A stretch of DNA of 64,000 nt. It comes from Limnochorda sp. L945t (GTDB lineage Bacteria > Bacillota > Limnochordia > Limnochordales > Geochordaceae). The position numbers and the translations under genes are program-made. The stretch's first letter is position 1. The number at the start of each line of letters is the position of its first letter. This document shows, in pieces, positions 7,424 to 15,383 of the stretch. Below the pieces are notes generated by a model. It was not told the origin of the DNA, ran no database searches, and saw only the letters and a program-made list of their open reading frames with translations. The stretch lies in assembly GCF_035593305.1 (NCBI RefSeq), contig NZ_CP141615.1:2883722-2947721 (forward strand), written 5' to 3'.

Positions 7424-8623
7424 TCAGGCGCCGAACTTCACCAACCGGCCGGCATGGGCCAGCATGAGCGGCAGGAGCTCGACCGCCCGCACCTGTCCCA
7501 GGCTCCCCCTGGCACACTCGCTTTCGCCGAACTTCTGGATCCACCGATCCTTGCGGGCCGTCCGGGCCCACAGAAGCACCGGCACCGGATGCCACGAGTG
7601 CATCTTCAGCGCGGCGGGCGTCGAGTGGTCGCCCGTGATGAGCAGCACGTCCGGCTTGCGCTCGATGAGGGGCGGTAGCGCCGCGTCGACCGCCTCGATC
7701 ACCCGGCTCTTGCGCGCCCAATCCCCGTCTTCCCCTGCGCTGTCGGTCCCTTTGACGTGGATGAACAGCAAGTCGTGCTCCTCCCACAGCTCGAGCGCCT
7801 TTGCGATGGCGTCCTTCGGTTCCGGGCCGGGCACGACCGTCTCCATCCCGACCAGCCGGGCAAGCCCCCGGTACATCGGGTAGTAGGCGATGGCCACCGC
7901 CCGGATCCCGAACAGCTGCGGGAGCTGGGGCAGCGCCGGTTGCCGGTCGAACCCCCGGAGCAGGATGGCGTTGGCCGGATGCTCGTGCTCGAGCACCCGG
8001 TACGCCTGGCGGATGAACTCGTTGACCACGGCCGCGGTCTTCTCGGCCTCGGGCGCCGTGGGCCGGACCTCCGGCGCCGGCACCCCGGTCTTTTGCGGGT
8101 CGGAGTCGCTCAGGTGCGGCGAGAGCCCGGGCCCGGAGAAGATCACCACCGCCCGGTGCTGCATCTCGGGCTCGACGTGCACGCTGACGCCGTCCAGGCG
8201 GATCCGCTCGTTGAGCAGCGCGGCCAGACGCCGGCACTCCTCCGTCGAGATCCGGCCGGCCCGGCGGTCGACGATGATGTCCCCCTCGCGGGTCGCGAAG
8301 TTGGCTCGAGCCGCCACGTCCTGGGGGCCCAGGGACAACCCCACTCCCAGCGCCGAAAGCACCCCTCGCCCGACGACGTACCGCTGCGGATCGTAGCCGA
8401 ACAGTGCCAGATGGCCCGGGCCGCTCCCCGGCGTCACGCCGGGTGCGACCGGCATCGACAGCCCGCATGACCCATCCTTCGCCAGGGCGTCCATGTGAGG
8501 AGTGCGGGCGGCCTCGAGTTCGGTCAGGCCCGTCTCCGGGTGCGGCAGGCCCCCCAGCCCGTCCATGACCAGGAGCACCGTCTTACCGCCGCTTTGCGCC
8601 AGAGGCTGCAGGAATTCCAGCAA
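7424..8623 (-). CDS. apgM: 2,3-bisphosphoglycerate-independent phosphoglycerate mutase, archaeal type
   Basis: Alkaline-phosphatase superfamily mutase interconverting 3- and 2-phosphoglycerate. Metal-site motifs are visible: LLVMDGLGGLPHPETGLTEL at the N-terminus, the Ser nucleophile region GVTPGSGPGHLALFGYDP, FIHVKGTDSAGEDGDW, and LLITGDHSTPAALKMHSWHPVP. The frame is open further upstream, but TTG at 8623 is preferred because AAAGGAG lies 9 nt before it and the resulting 399 residues match the usual family length of about 400. Upstream at 8624-8798 is the divergent gap to proline dehydrogenase. Confidence 0.9.
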   Translation of the reverse strand: MLEFLQPLAQSGGKTVLLVMDGLGGLPHPETGLTELEAARTPHMDALAKDGSCGLSMPVAPGVTPGSGPGHLALFGYDPQRYVVGRGVLSALGVGLSLGPQDVAARANFATREGDIIVDRRAGRISTEECRRLAALLNERIRLDGVSVHVEPEMQHRAVVIFSGPGLSPHLSDSDPQKTGVPAPEVRPTAPEAEKTAAVVNEFIRQAYRVLEHEHPANAILLRGFDRQPALPQLPQLFGIRAVAIAYYPMYRGLARLVGMETVVPGPEPKDAIAKALELWEEHDLLFIHVKGTDSAGEDGDWARKSRVIEAVDAALPPLIERKPDVLLITGDHSTPAALKMHSWHPVPVLLWARTARKDRWIQKFGESECARGSLGQVRAVELLPLMLAHAGRLVKFGA

Positions 8624-8798
8624 TGGCTCCAACTCCTTTCCCACCCGGGCCGACCATACATCTACCACCTGTAACGGCAGGTTCCCTGTCCTCCATAATC
8701 TGCTCATGCTGGGGCCGGGTCACTCATCGGGCGGCGCCTTCACCGCCGACAGGTTGTCCCGTCAGGGCCGTTGAATACAGCCTTTGGGGGCGGACGCA

Positions 8799-9719
8799 GT
8801 GGCTACGGCTCAGACTTTCCGGAGGGTGTTGCTGGGTGTCGCTGGCAACCCTGCCGTGACCCGGCTGGCGACCCGCCACGGCCTTTCGCTTGGCGCTCGG
8901 CGTTTCGTGGCAGGGGAGACCCTCGAGGAAGGGATCGCGGCGGTTCGGGCCCTGCGGGCGAGAGGCATGCTTGCCACGCTCGATTTCCTCGGCGAGAAGG
9001 TGGCCGGCCTGGCCGACGCCGCCGAGGCAGCGTCGATGTACCGGCGGATGGTGCAGGCGCTGGCCTCGGCCGGCCTCGAGCCCAACGTCTCGCTCAAGCT
9101 GAGCCAGCTCGGCTTGACCATCGACCGCGCCTCCTGCGAGCAAAACGTGCGCGGCGTCGTCGAGGCGGCCGCCCAGGCGGGCGGGTTCGTCCGCATCGAC
9201 ATGGAAGAGTCAGCCCTGGTGGACGCCACCCTCGAGGTCTACCGCACGCTGGCCCGCCAGTTCCCGGAGCAGGTCGGCATCGTGCTGCAGGCTTACCTGT
9301 ACCGGACCCGGCAAGACCTCGAGCGCCTCCTGCCGGTCGGGCTCAACGTGCGGCTGTGCAAGGGCGCCTACAGCGAGCCGCCCTCCGTGGCCTTCCCCAA
9401 AAAGCGCGACGTCGACGAGAGCTTCCTCCGCCTGCTCCGCACGTCGCTCGCCCGGGCGCGCTTCACCGCCGTGGCCACCCATGACGAGCGCATCATCCGG
9501 GCGGCGCTGGAGTTGAGCCGGGAGCTAAATGCGGAGGGTCGCTACGAGTTCCAGATGCTGTACGGGGTCAAGCCGCGTCTCGCCCAGCGGCTCGTGGCCG
9601 AAGGACACCGCCTGCGCATCTACGTACCGTTCGGCACCCACTGGTACCCCTACTTCATCCGCCGGTTGGCCGAGCGTCCCGCCAACCTGGCCTTCGTCGT
9701 GCGCGGCCTGTGGAGCTGA
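8799..9719 (+). CDS. Proline dehydrogenase
   Basis: FAD-dependent proline oxidase of about 306 residues that converts proline to pyrroline-5-carboxylate. The short single-domain form is typical of Bacillota and Deinococcus/Thermus. Barrel motifs visible are NVSLKLSQLGL, GGFVRIDMEES, VGIVLQAYLYRT, NVRLCKGAYSEP, AVATHDERII and YEFQMLYGV, plus the C-terminal LRIYVPFGTHWYPYFIRRLAERP region that binds substrate. GTG 8799 follows a GGGGGCGG stretch; TTG 8784 is an alternative start. It is a lone plus-strand gene. No pyrroline-5-carboxylate dehydrogenase gene is in the window. Confidence 0.9.
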   Translation: MATAQTFRRVLLGVAGNPAVTRLATRHGLSLGARRFVAGETLEEGIAAVRALRARGMLATLDFLGEKVAGLADAAEAASMYRRMVQALASAGLEPNVSLKLSQLGLTIDRASCEQNVRGVVEAAAQAGGFVRIDMEESALVDATLEVYRTLARQFPEQVGIVLQAYLYRTRQDLERLLPVGLNVRLCKGAYSEPPSVAFPKKRDVDESFLRLLRTSLARARFTAVATHDERIIRAALELSRELNAEGRYEFQMLYGVKPRLAQRLVAEGHRLRIYVPFGTHWYPYFIRRLAERPANLAFVVRGLWS

Positions 9720-9750
9720 GCGAAAGCAGCGCTACCCCGCAGCAGGCCGT

Positions 9751-11775
9751 TCAGCCCCCGGAGGCCTCGCCGGCGGCGGGCTTCTTCACGTGCTGCCGGA
9801 TCGCCCGCACCAGCTCGCAGGCCTGTTCGTAGCGCCCGAAGGAAGGGACGACGTAAACGCCGGCCACGTAGGGGCTCGCCTCGACGGCCACCTGCAGGGC
9901 GACCTCCATGCCCACCTGCTCGGCCGCGTCACGCGCCTTTTCCAGGGCCCGGCGGATCCGCTCCGGGATGGAGATCCCGGGCACCTCGTGGTGTAAGTAC
10001 TCGGCGTGCTGGTAGCTGCGCAGGGGTAGTACCCCGAGGAGCAACGGGATCGGAGCGCCTCCCAGGCGGTCCAGCACCCGCAGGAGCGGGTCGAGCTCGA
10101 ACAGCGGCTGGGTCATGGCGAAATGGGCGGCCGCCTCGACTTTCTTACGGAAGCGCTCGATCTCGGTGTCGAGGTCCCGGGCCGCGGGGCTGAGCGCCAC
10201 TCCGATGAGGAACTGGGTGGCCTGGCCGATGCTACGGCCGGCCACGTCCACCCCCTGGTTGAGCTGGGCGAGCACGCGCACCAGTCCGATGGAGTCGATA
10301 TCGTACACGGCGCTTGCGTGTGCGTAGTTGCCGAGCCCCGGGGGATCGCCGGTGAGAGCCAGGATGTTGCGGATACCCATGGCGTGGGCGCCCAGCAGGT
10401 CGGCCTGGATGCCCATCAGGTTGCGGTCGCGGGTCGTGAAGTGGAGGATGGTCTCGATCCCGGTCTCGGCCTGGATGAGGTGGGCCGCAGCCAGAGAAGA
10501 CATGCGGACCTGCGCCATCGGGCTGTCCCCGACGTTGACCGCGTCCGCGCCGCTGTCCCGGATGGAACGCGCCCCCCCGAGCAGCTTCTGGACCACCGGG
10601 CCGCGGGGCGGGTCGAGCTCCACGCTGATGACGAACCGGCGCCCCAGGGCGAGCGCAAGCCCGGACCCGCCGCGCTCGGCGCCCTCCTCCCGGCCCGCTA
10701 CCCCGGCCGGCTCGCGCCCGGCAGGCACGGGCCGCCCCTCGTACGGCGCTCCGGGTGGCGAGACGACCACCATCCTGCTCCCGGCGCCCCCGGCTTCGAG
10801 AGCGCGTTGCCGCTCGACGCGGGGCGTCCCCTGCATCCCCTGCAGAGCCTGCGCCCAGTCGGGGGGAAGCGTGTGCCCGAGAGCGTCGAGCGCCTGGCGC
10901 ATGGCCCGGATGTGGTCGGGCGTCGTGCCACAGCAGCCGCCGATCACTTGCATGCCGGGCTCTCCCGCGAAACGCCGGGCGAACTCACCGAAGTACTCCG
11001 GGATGGCCACGTAAACGAAACGCCCGCCCACCACGGTCGGCAATCCCGCGTTGGGCATGGCGGAGAAGCGTTGGAACGGCCCGCCGGCCTCGCGTAACGC
11101 CCGCACCGCGTCCAGCACGGGGGCCGGCCCCGAGCCGCAGTTGACTCCGATCACTTCGGGCCGCAGCTCCGAGGCGAGCTCGGCCAGGGCGTCCGCCGCC
11201 TCCTTGGGGCTGGCGCCGAGCAGGGTGCGGCCTTCGGACGAAAAGCTCATCTCGGCGATGACGGGCAGCTTCGAGGCCTCCCGGGCTGCCCTCACGGCCA
11301 ACACGAGCTCCCGGGGATCCGACATCGTCTCGATGATGAACAGGTCCACCCCGCCGGCCAGCAGCGCGTCTACCTGCTCCCGGAAGGCGTCCAACGCCGC
11401 CTGCTCGCTCAGCGCCCCGATGGGAGCGAGCGGCCTGCCCGTCGGCCCGACGTCGCCCGCGATCAGCACCGGCACGCCGGCGGTCTCCCGCGCCGCCCGG
11501 GCGATCTTGACGCCGGCCAGGTTGATGGCCCGCACCTGGTCCTCCAGCCCGTGGGCCGCGAGCCGCACCCGGTTGGCGCCGAAGGTGTTGGTCGTCACCA
11601 GCTCGGCGCCGGCCAGGATGTAGTCGAGGTGCACCCCTCGGACCAGGTCGGGGTTGGTGAGGTTGAGCGCATCGAAGGAGCCCTCCAGGGGCGCGCCCCG
11701 AGCGTAGAGCAGGGTACCCATGGCGCCGTCGGCGAGCAGGATCCGCCCCGACGCCAGTGCCTGCTCGAAGCTCAT
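9751..11775 (-). CDS. Bifunctional homocysteine S-methyltransferase / methylenetetrahydrofolate reductase
   Basis: Fusion of 674 residues, like Bacillus YitJ. The N-terminal half (about 1-300) is a homocysteine methyltransferase barrel: LLADGAMGTLLYARG at the start, first zinc Cys in VIGVNCGSGP, and the Cys pair in VIGGCCGTTPDHIRAM. A Pro/Ala/Gly-rich linker (about 310-380) leads to the MTHFR domain (VISVELDPPRGP, ILALTGDPPGLGNY, FAMTQPLFELDPLLRVLDRL). It would make 5-methyl-THF and use a methyl donor to form methionine. The ATG at 11775 overlaps the TGA of the MetE C-domain gene as ATGA, so it is translationally coupled to it and belongs to one methionine operon. Confidence 0.9.
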   Translation of the reverse strand: MSFEQALASGRILLADGAMGTLLYARGAPLEGSFDALNLTNPDLVRGVHLDYILAGAELVTTNTFGANRVRLAAHGLEDQVRAINLAGVKIARAARETAGVPVLIAGDVGPTGRPLAPIGALSEQAALDAFREQVDALLAGGVDLFIIETMSDPRELVLAVRAAREASKLPVIAEMSFSSEGRTLLGASPKEAADALAELASELRPEVIGVNCGSGPAPVLDAVRALREAGGPFQRFSAMPNAGLPTVVGGRFVYVAIPEYFGEFARRFAGEPGMQVIGGCCGTTPDHIRAMRQALDALGHTLPPDWAQALQGMQGTPRVERQRALEAGGAGSRMVVVSPPGAPYEGRPVPAGREPAGVAGREEGAERGGSGLALALGRRFVISVELDPPRGPVVQKLLGGARSIRDSGADAVNVGDSPMAQVRMSSLAAAHLIQAETGIETILHFTTRDRNLMGIQADLLGAHAMGIRNILALTGDPPGLGNYAHASAVYDIDSIGLVRVLAQLNQGVDVAGRSIGQATQFLIGVALSPAARDLDTEIERFRKKVEAAAHFAMTQPLFELDPLLRVLDRLGGAPIPLLLGVLPLRSYQHAEYLHHEVPGISIPERIRRALEKARDAAEQVGMEVALQVAVEASPYVAGVYVVPSFGRYEQACELVRAIRQHVKKPAAGEASGG

Positions 11776-12743
11776 GCGAGACCCCGCTCGGCTTTCACCT
11801 GGCGCACCGCCTCCACCATGTTGCGGAGCTTCGCCTCGGCCTCCTGCCAGGTCCGCGTCTTGAGGCCGCAATCGGGGTCGATGTACAGCCGCTCCGGGTC
11901 GAGCACGTCCAGGGCCCGCTCGATGTTACGCTTAATCTGCTCGACCGGCTCGACGACGTGGCTGTGGACGTCCACGACCCCCAGCGCGATCTCCTTGTGC
12001 GGACGCTGGCGCCGGAACAGCTCCAGGATGCCGAAGTCGTTGTTGGCCGCTTCGAGGTCGAGCTGATCCACCGGCAGGTCCAGCATACGCGGGTAGATCT
12101 TCTCGAAGTGACCGTAACAGATGTGCGTGATGGTGTGGGCGGAAAGGCCCTTCGTGACGATGCCGAGCGCCTCGATGGCAAGCTCGATCTCCTCGGGCCG
12201 GGTCGAGATGGCCGGCTCGTCGATCTGGATGTAACGAGCGCCCGCCCGCTCCAGATCGACGGCCTCCTCGTGGATCACCTCGGCCATCCTGAGCACCAGC
12301 GCCCGCCGGGTCGGGTAGTAGTCGTTGAACGACCAGTCGGCCATCGTGTACGGCCCGGTGAGCATCCCCTTCACCGGCCGGTCGGTCAGGCTCTGCGCAA
12401 AGCGGAAGGCCTCGGTGGCCATGGGCTGGCGGCGCTCGATGGGGCCGACGACGATGGGCTTGCGATAGTAGCGGTTACCGTACGAGCGCACCGGGGGGCT
12501 GATCGCGAACCCGCCGAGCTGCTCGGCGAAGTAGGTCGTCATGTCGCCCCGCTCCATCTCGCCGTGCACCAGGATGTCGACGCCGAGCCGCTCCTGAAGG
12601 CGGATGCACTCCTGCGTAGCGCGCCGCTCGAGCCGGCCCAGCTCCTCCCGGGAGATCTCGCCACGGGAGAAGCGGTTGCGGGCCTGCACCAGGTAGTCCG
12701 GTTTGGGGAAGCTCCCCACGCTGGTCGTGCGTAGCGTTGCCAT
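11772..12743 (-). CDS. MetE-like methionine synthase, catalytic (C-terminal) domain protein
   Basis: Stand-alone protein of 323 residues matching the catalytic barrel of cobalamin-independent methionine synthase. The complete zinc site can be read: His and Cys in THICYG, Glu 22 residues after that Cys (DLEAAN; same spacing as C643 to E665 in E. coli MetE) and Cys in IDPDCGLKTR. IQIDEPA, LTGPYTMADWS and TSVGSFPKP are also typical. It transfers a methyl group to homocysteine. It lies directly downstream of the N-domain-like gene with a 42-nt gap. It could work alone as a core-MetE or pair with that protein. Confidence 0.85.
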   Translation of the reverse strand: MATLRTTSVGSFPKPDYLVQARNRFSRGEISREELGRLERRATQECIRLQERLGVDILVHGEMERGDMTTYFAEQLGGFAISPPVRSYGNRYYRKPIVVGPIERRQPMATEAFRFAQSLTDRPVKGMLTGPYTMADWSFNDYYPTRRALVLRMAEVIHEEAVDLERAGARYIQIDEPAISTRPEEIELAIEALGIVTKGLSAHTITHICYGHFEKIYPRMLDLPVDQLDLEAANNDFGILELFRRQRPHKEIALGVVDVHSHVVEPVEQIKRNIERALDVLDPERLYIDPDCGLKTRTWQEAEAKLRNMVEAVRQVKAERGLA

Positions 12744-12785
12744 GGCTCACTCGCCACTCTCCCTCTGTCTGCGGCGCGCCCGCGT

Positions 12786-13787
12786 CTACCCGCGGGCCGC
12801 CGCGCCGACTGCCAGATCCGCCGCCTCCTTGAGCACCCGCAACTTCGCCAGGGCCCGGCTCTGGGGCAAGAACTCCAGCCCGCAGTTGGGGCTGACGGAG
12901 ATCCGGTCCATGCCCATATGGCGGGCCACCGCCTCGATAGTGCGAGCCAGCTCGCCGGGCTGCTCGAGCCTCCATTCCCGGCCGTTGACCAGGCCCAAAT
13001 TGACCGCCCTGGGAAAGCCGTGGACCGCCAGGTATCCGGCCAGGTCAGGGCCGCTGGCCAGGTCGAGCCCCACCACGTCCACCATGTCCAGCGCCGCGAG
13101 CCGGTCGACCACGCCGGCCCCGTCCCGGAAATAGGTCGCCACCGTGACCGGGACGTCGAGGTCCCGGGCCGCTTCCCGCAGCGCCTCCGCCGCCACCCTC
13201 CACTCCTCGTCATTGGCGTCGAACAACAGGGACGGCTCGTCGAACTGGATGGCCCGTGCCCCGGCTTCGACCAGCGCCCGGGCCTCGAGCTGCAGCGCCT
13301 GGGCGACGTCCATCGCCAGGTCCTGCCACGACCGGTAGTGCTCGTTGACGCTCAGCTTCACGAAGGTGAGGGGACCGGGGAGGGCGACCTTCAGCGCCTT
13401 GCGGGCCATGGCCGCCGCCTGGCGCACCTCGTGGGCCAGGGACGACCCGCGCCACCAGACCCGGCCTTTGACGACCGGCCTGCGGTAGTAGACGTTGTTG
13501 TCGAAGAAGCGGACGAGCCCGCCGATCTCCACGCTCCCCAGATCCCGGGCGAACGGCGTGACCAGGTCGTCCCAGCGCACCTGCCCGTCCGTCACGAGGT
13601 CGACCCCGGCCTCCTCCTGCTCCCGGATCACCCGCTCCACCGTCTGGAGCATGACCTCTTCCAGCTGCCGGAGGGAGATCTGGCCCGCCTCGAACTGGTG
13701 AATGGCCCGACGAATGTTGGGTCCGCCGCCCGCCTCGGGCAGTTTGGGATAGCTACCAATGACCGTGACTTGCACGGCGCCCCTCAC
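12786..13787 (-). CDS. MetE N-terminal-domain-like protein lacking the zinc site
   Basis: Protein of 333 residues that resembles the non-catalytic N-terminal barrel of MetE: VTVATYFRDGAGVVDRL, VNLGLVNGREWRLE and ISVSPNCGLEFLP correspond to TTYFD, LGVINGRN and APSCSLLHSP of full-length MetE. Where the catalytic domain has H-x-C plus Glu it has V-A-T and no Glu, so it should not bind the catalytic zinc. AIQFDEPSLL and PGPLTFVKLS are kept. It is placed first and the catalytic domain second, the same order as in the fused enzyme, so the two may form a split MetE. A separate substrate-binding or regulatory role is possible. Confidence 0.75.
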   Translation of the reverse strand: MRGAVQVTVIGSYPKLPEAGGGPNIRRAIHQFEAGQISLRQLEEVMLQTVERVIREQEEAGVDLVTDGQVRWDDLVTPFARDLGSVEIGGLVRFFDNNVYYRRPVVKGRVWWRGSSLAHEVRQAAAMARKALKVALPGPLTFVKLSVNEHYRSWQDLAMDVAQALQLEARALVEAGARAIQFDEPSLLFDANDEEWRVAAEALREAARDLDVPVTVATYFRDGAGVVDRLAALDMVDVVGLDLASGPDLAGYLAVHGFPRAVNLGLVNGREWRLEQPGELARTIEAVARHMGMDRISVSPNCGLEFLPQSRALAKLRVLKEAADLAVGAAARG

Positions 13788-13798
13788 TCCTCTCCTCC

Positions 13799-14299
13799 TC
13801 AGGCCGGGGGCTCGCTACCCGCTCGAATGCGCTCGATCAGGGCCGTGGTGGAGCGCCCTGCTTCCAGCGGCACCAGCACCAGGCGTGCGCCCGCTTCGCG
13901 AAGCGCCTCGCGCTCCGGCAGCCCCTCCGGCGTGTAATCGGCCCCTTTGACGTAGACGTCGGGGCGGATGGCCAGGACGAGCGTACTGGCGGTCGGTTCG
14001 CCGAAGAGCACGACCCGGTCGACCGCCCGCAGCGCCGCCACCAGCCTGGCCCGTTCGTCCTGCGGGACGATGGGCCGGCCCGCCCCCTTCAACCGCCGCA
14101 CGCTCTCGTCGGTGTTGACGCCGACGATGAGCGCGTCGGCCAGCGCCCTTGCCCTCTCCAGGACGGTGACGTGCCCGGCGTGGAGCAGATCGAAGCAGCC
14201 GTTGGTGAGGGCCACCCTCCCCCCGCCGCGGCGAATCTCCCGGGCAAATGCCACCGCCTGCTCCAGCGTGACGACCCGGCCGGCCCTGCCCGGCTCCAC
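13799..14299 (-). CDS. rfaE2: Heptose-1-phosphate adenylyltransferase (HldE C-domain type)
   Basis: Cytidylyltransferase-fold protein of 166 residues. It shows the nucleotide-binding motif LTNGCFDLLHAGHVTVLERAR, with the HxGH signature, and IVGVNTDESVRRLKG, RPDVYVKGADYTPEGLPE near the end. In the ADP-heptose pathway it transfers AMP to D-glycero-beta-D-manno-heptose 1-phosphate. The start is GTG 14299. It sits 4 nt downstream of the kinase gene rfaE1, so the two HldE activities are on separate polypeptides. The family also includes glycerol-3-phosphate cytidylyltransferases, but the partner kinase favours the heptose assignment. Confidence 0.85.
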   Translation of the reverse strand: MEPGRAGRVVTLEQAVAFAREIRRGGGRVALTNGCFDLLHAGHVTVLERARALADALIVGVNTDESVRRLKGAGRPIVPQDERARLVAALRAVDRVVLFGEPTASTLVLAIRPDVYVKGADYTPEGLPEREALREAGARLVLVPLEAGRSTTALIERIRAGSEPPA

Positions 14300-14303
14300 G
14301 GCG

Positions 14304-15383
14304 CTACCGGACCTCCCGGGGCATCGGAAGCGCGTACACCTCCGGCGCCCACGCCTCCAGCGCTTCCCGCACTTCCCCGGCGCTCACCGTGGCCACGCCG
14401 CGCTTGGCGACCACCAGCCCTGCGGCCACGTCGGCCAGCAGCGCCGCCGCGACGGCGTGCTCCTCCCCGACCGTGAGGCCCAGCGCCAGCGCCGAGATCA
14501 CCGTGTCGCCGGCGCCCGAGACATCATACACTTCACGCGGCCGGTATGCCATGAGCCGCAAGGGCCTGCGCCCGTCCCGAAAGAAAAGGGACATCCCCTC
14601 CTCGCCGCGGGTCAGCACCAGCAGGTGCACGTCGAGTTTGGCCAGAAGCTTTTGACCTGCTTCCACGAAGTCCTGCTCTACCCGCAAGGGGCGCCCCACG
14701 GCGTGCTCGGCCTCGCCCGTATTGGGGGTGGCGGCGAACGCGCCCCCGAAATCGAGCAAACGGTAGCGGGAATCCACGACCACCGGCGCGCCCCTGGCTT
14801 TCGCCGCCTCCATCGCCGCGTCCCGGACGGGCGGCGCCAGGGTGCCGGCGCCGTACTCCGACAGGATCACGGCGTCGGCCCTCGATGCGGCCAGCCTTGC
14901 GGCCTCCACCAGCCGGGCCAGCACCTCTCCGCCCGCGAAGCTCGCCTCCCACCTGTCCAGGCGCAGCACCTGCTGCCACACCGTCTGCCGGCTGCCGGCC
15001 ACGTACCGGGTCTTGACCGTCGTCGGCCTGCCGGCGTCCCGGACGAGGGTGTGGGCGATTCCCTGTTGCTCCATCAGCGCTTCCAGACGGTCGGCCGCCC
15101 GATCCTGACCCACGAGCCCCACGAGCTCCACACGGGCGCCGAGGGCCGACGCGTTGGCCGCCGCGTTGGCGGCGCCGCCCGCCCGCTCCTCGTCCCCTGC
15201 CCAGCGCAGGATCAGCACAGGGGCCTCTCGGGCGACCCGCTGGGGCTCGCCGTAAACGTAGCGGTCGAGGATCGGGTCGCCGATGACCGCGACGAGCCGG
15301 CCCTGGGCCCGCTCGAGGAGCGACGCCGCCTGGGAGGCGGCAACGTCGACGCGCTCACCCGGGGCGGAATGCGTCTCGCTCAA
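14304..15383 (-). CDS. rfaE1: D-glycero-beta-D-manno-heptose-7-phosphate kinase (HldE N-domain type)
   Basis: PfkB/ribokinase-family kinase of 359 residues. Motifs are VAVIGDPILDRYVYG at about 30-45, the RAGGAANAAANASALGA substrate loop, TVKTRYVAGSRQTVWQ, and the catalytic VYDVSGAGDTVISALALGL with GAGD (Asp base). It phosphorylates heptose 7-phosphate at C1, the first HldE step. It is followed at once by rfaE2. Its start overlaps the end of the flippase-like gene by 29 nt, so glycan and heptose genes form one operon. GmhA, GmhB and HldD are not in the window. Confidence 0.87.
   Translation of the reverse strand: MSETHSAPGERVDVAASQAASLLERAQGRLVAVIGDPILDRYVYGEPQRVAREAPVLILRWAGDEERAGGAANAAANASALGARVELVGLVGQDRAADRLEALMEQQGIAHTLVRDAGRPTTVKTRYVAGSRQTVWQQVLRLDRWEASFAGGEVLARLVEAARLAASRADAVILSEYGAGTLAPPVRDAAMEAAKARGAPVVVDSRYRLLDFGGAFAATPNTGEAEHAVGRPLRVEQDFVEAGQKLLAKLDVHLLVLTRGEEGMSLFFRDGRRPLRLMAYRPREVYDVSGAGDTVISALALGLTVGEEHAVAAALLADVAAGLVVAKRGVATVSAGEVREALEAWAPEVYALPMPREVR

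Noticed and set aside
13788-13798. SAM or T-box riboswitch ahead of the methionine genes
   Set aside because: The intergenic gap is only about 11 nt, too short for any such leader.
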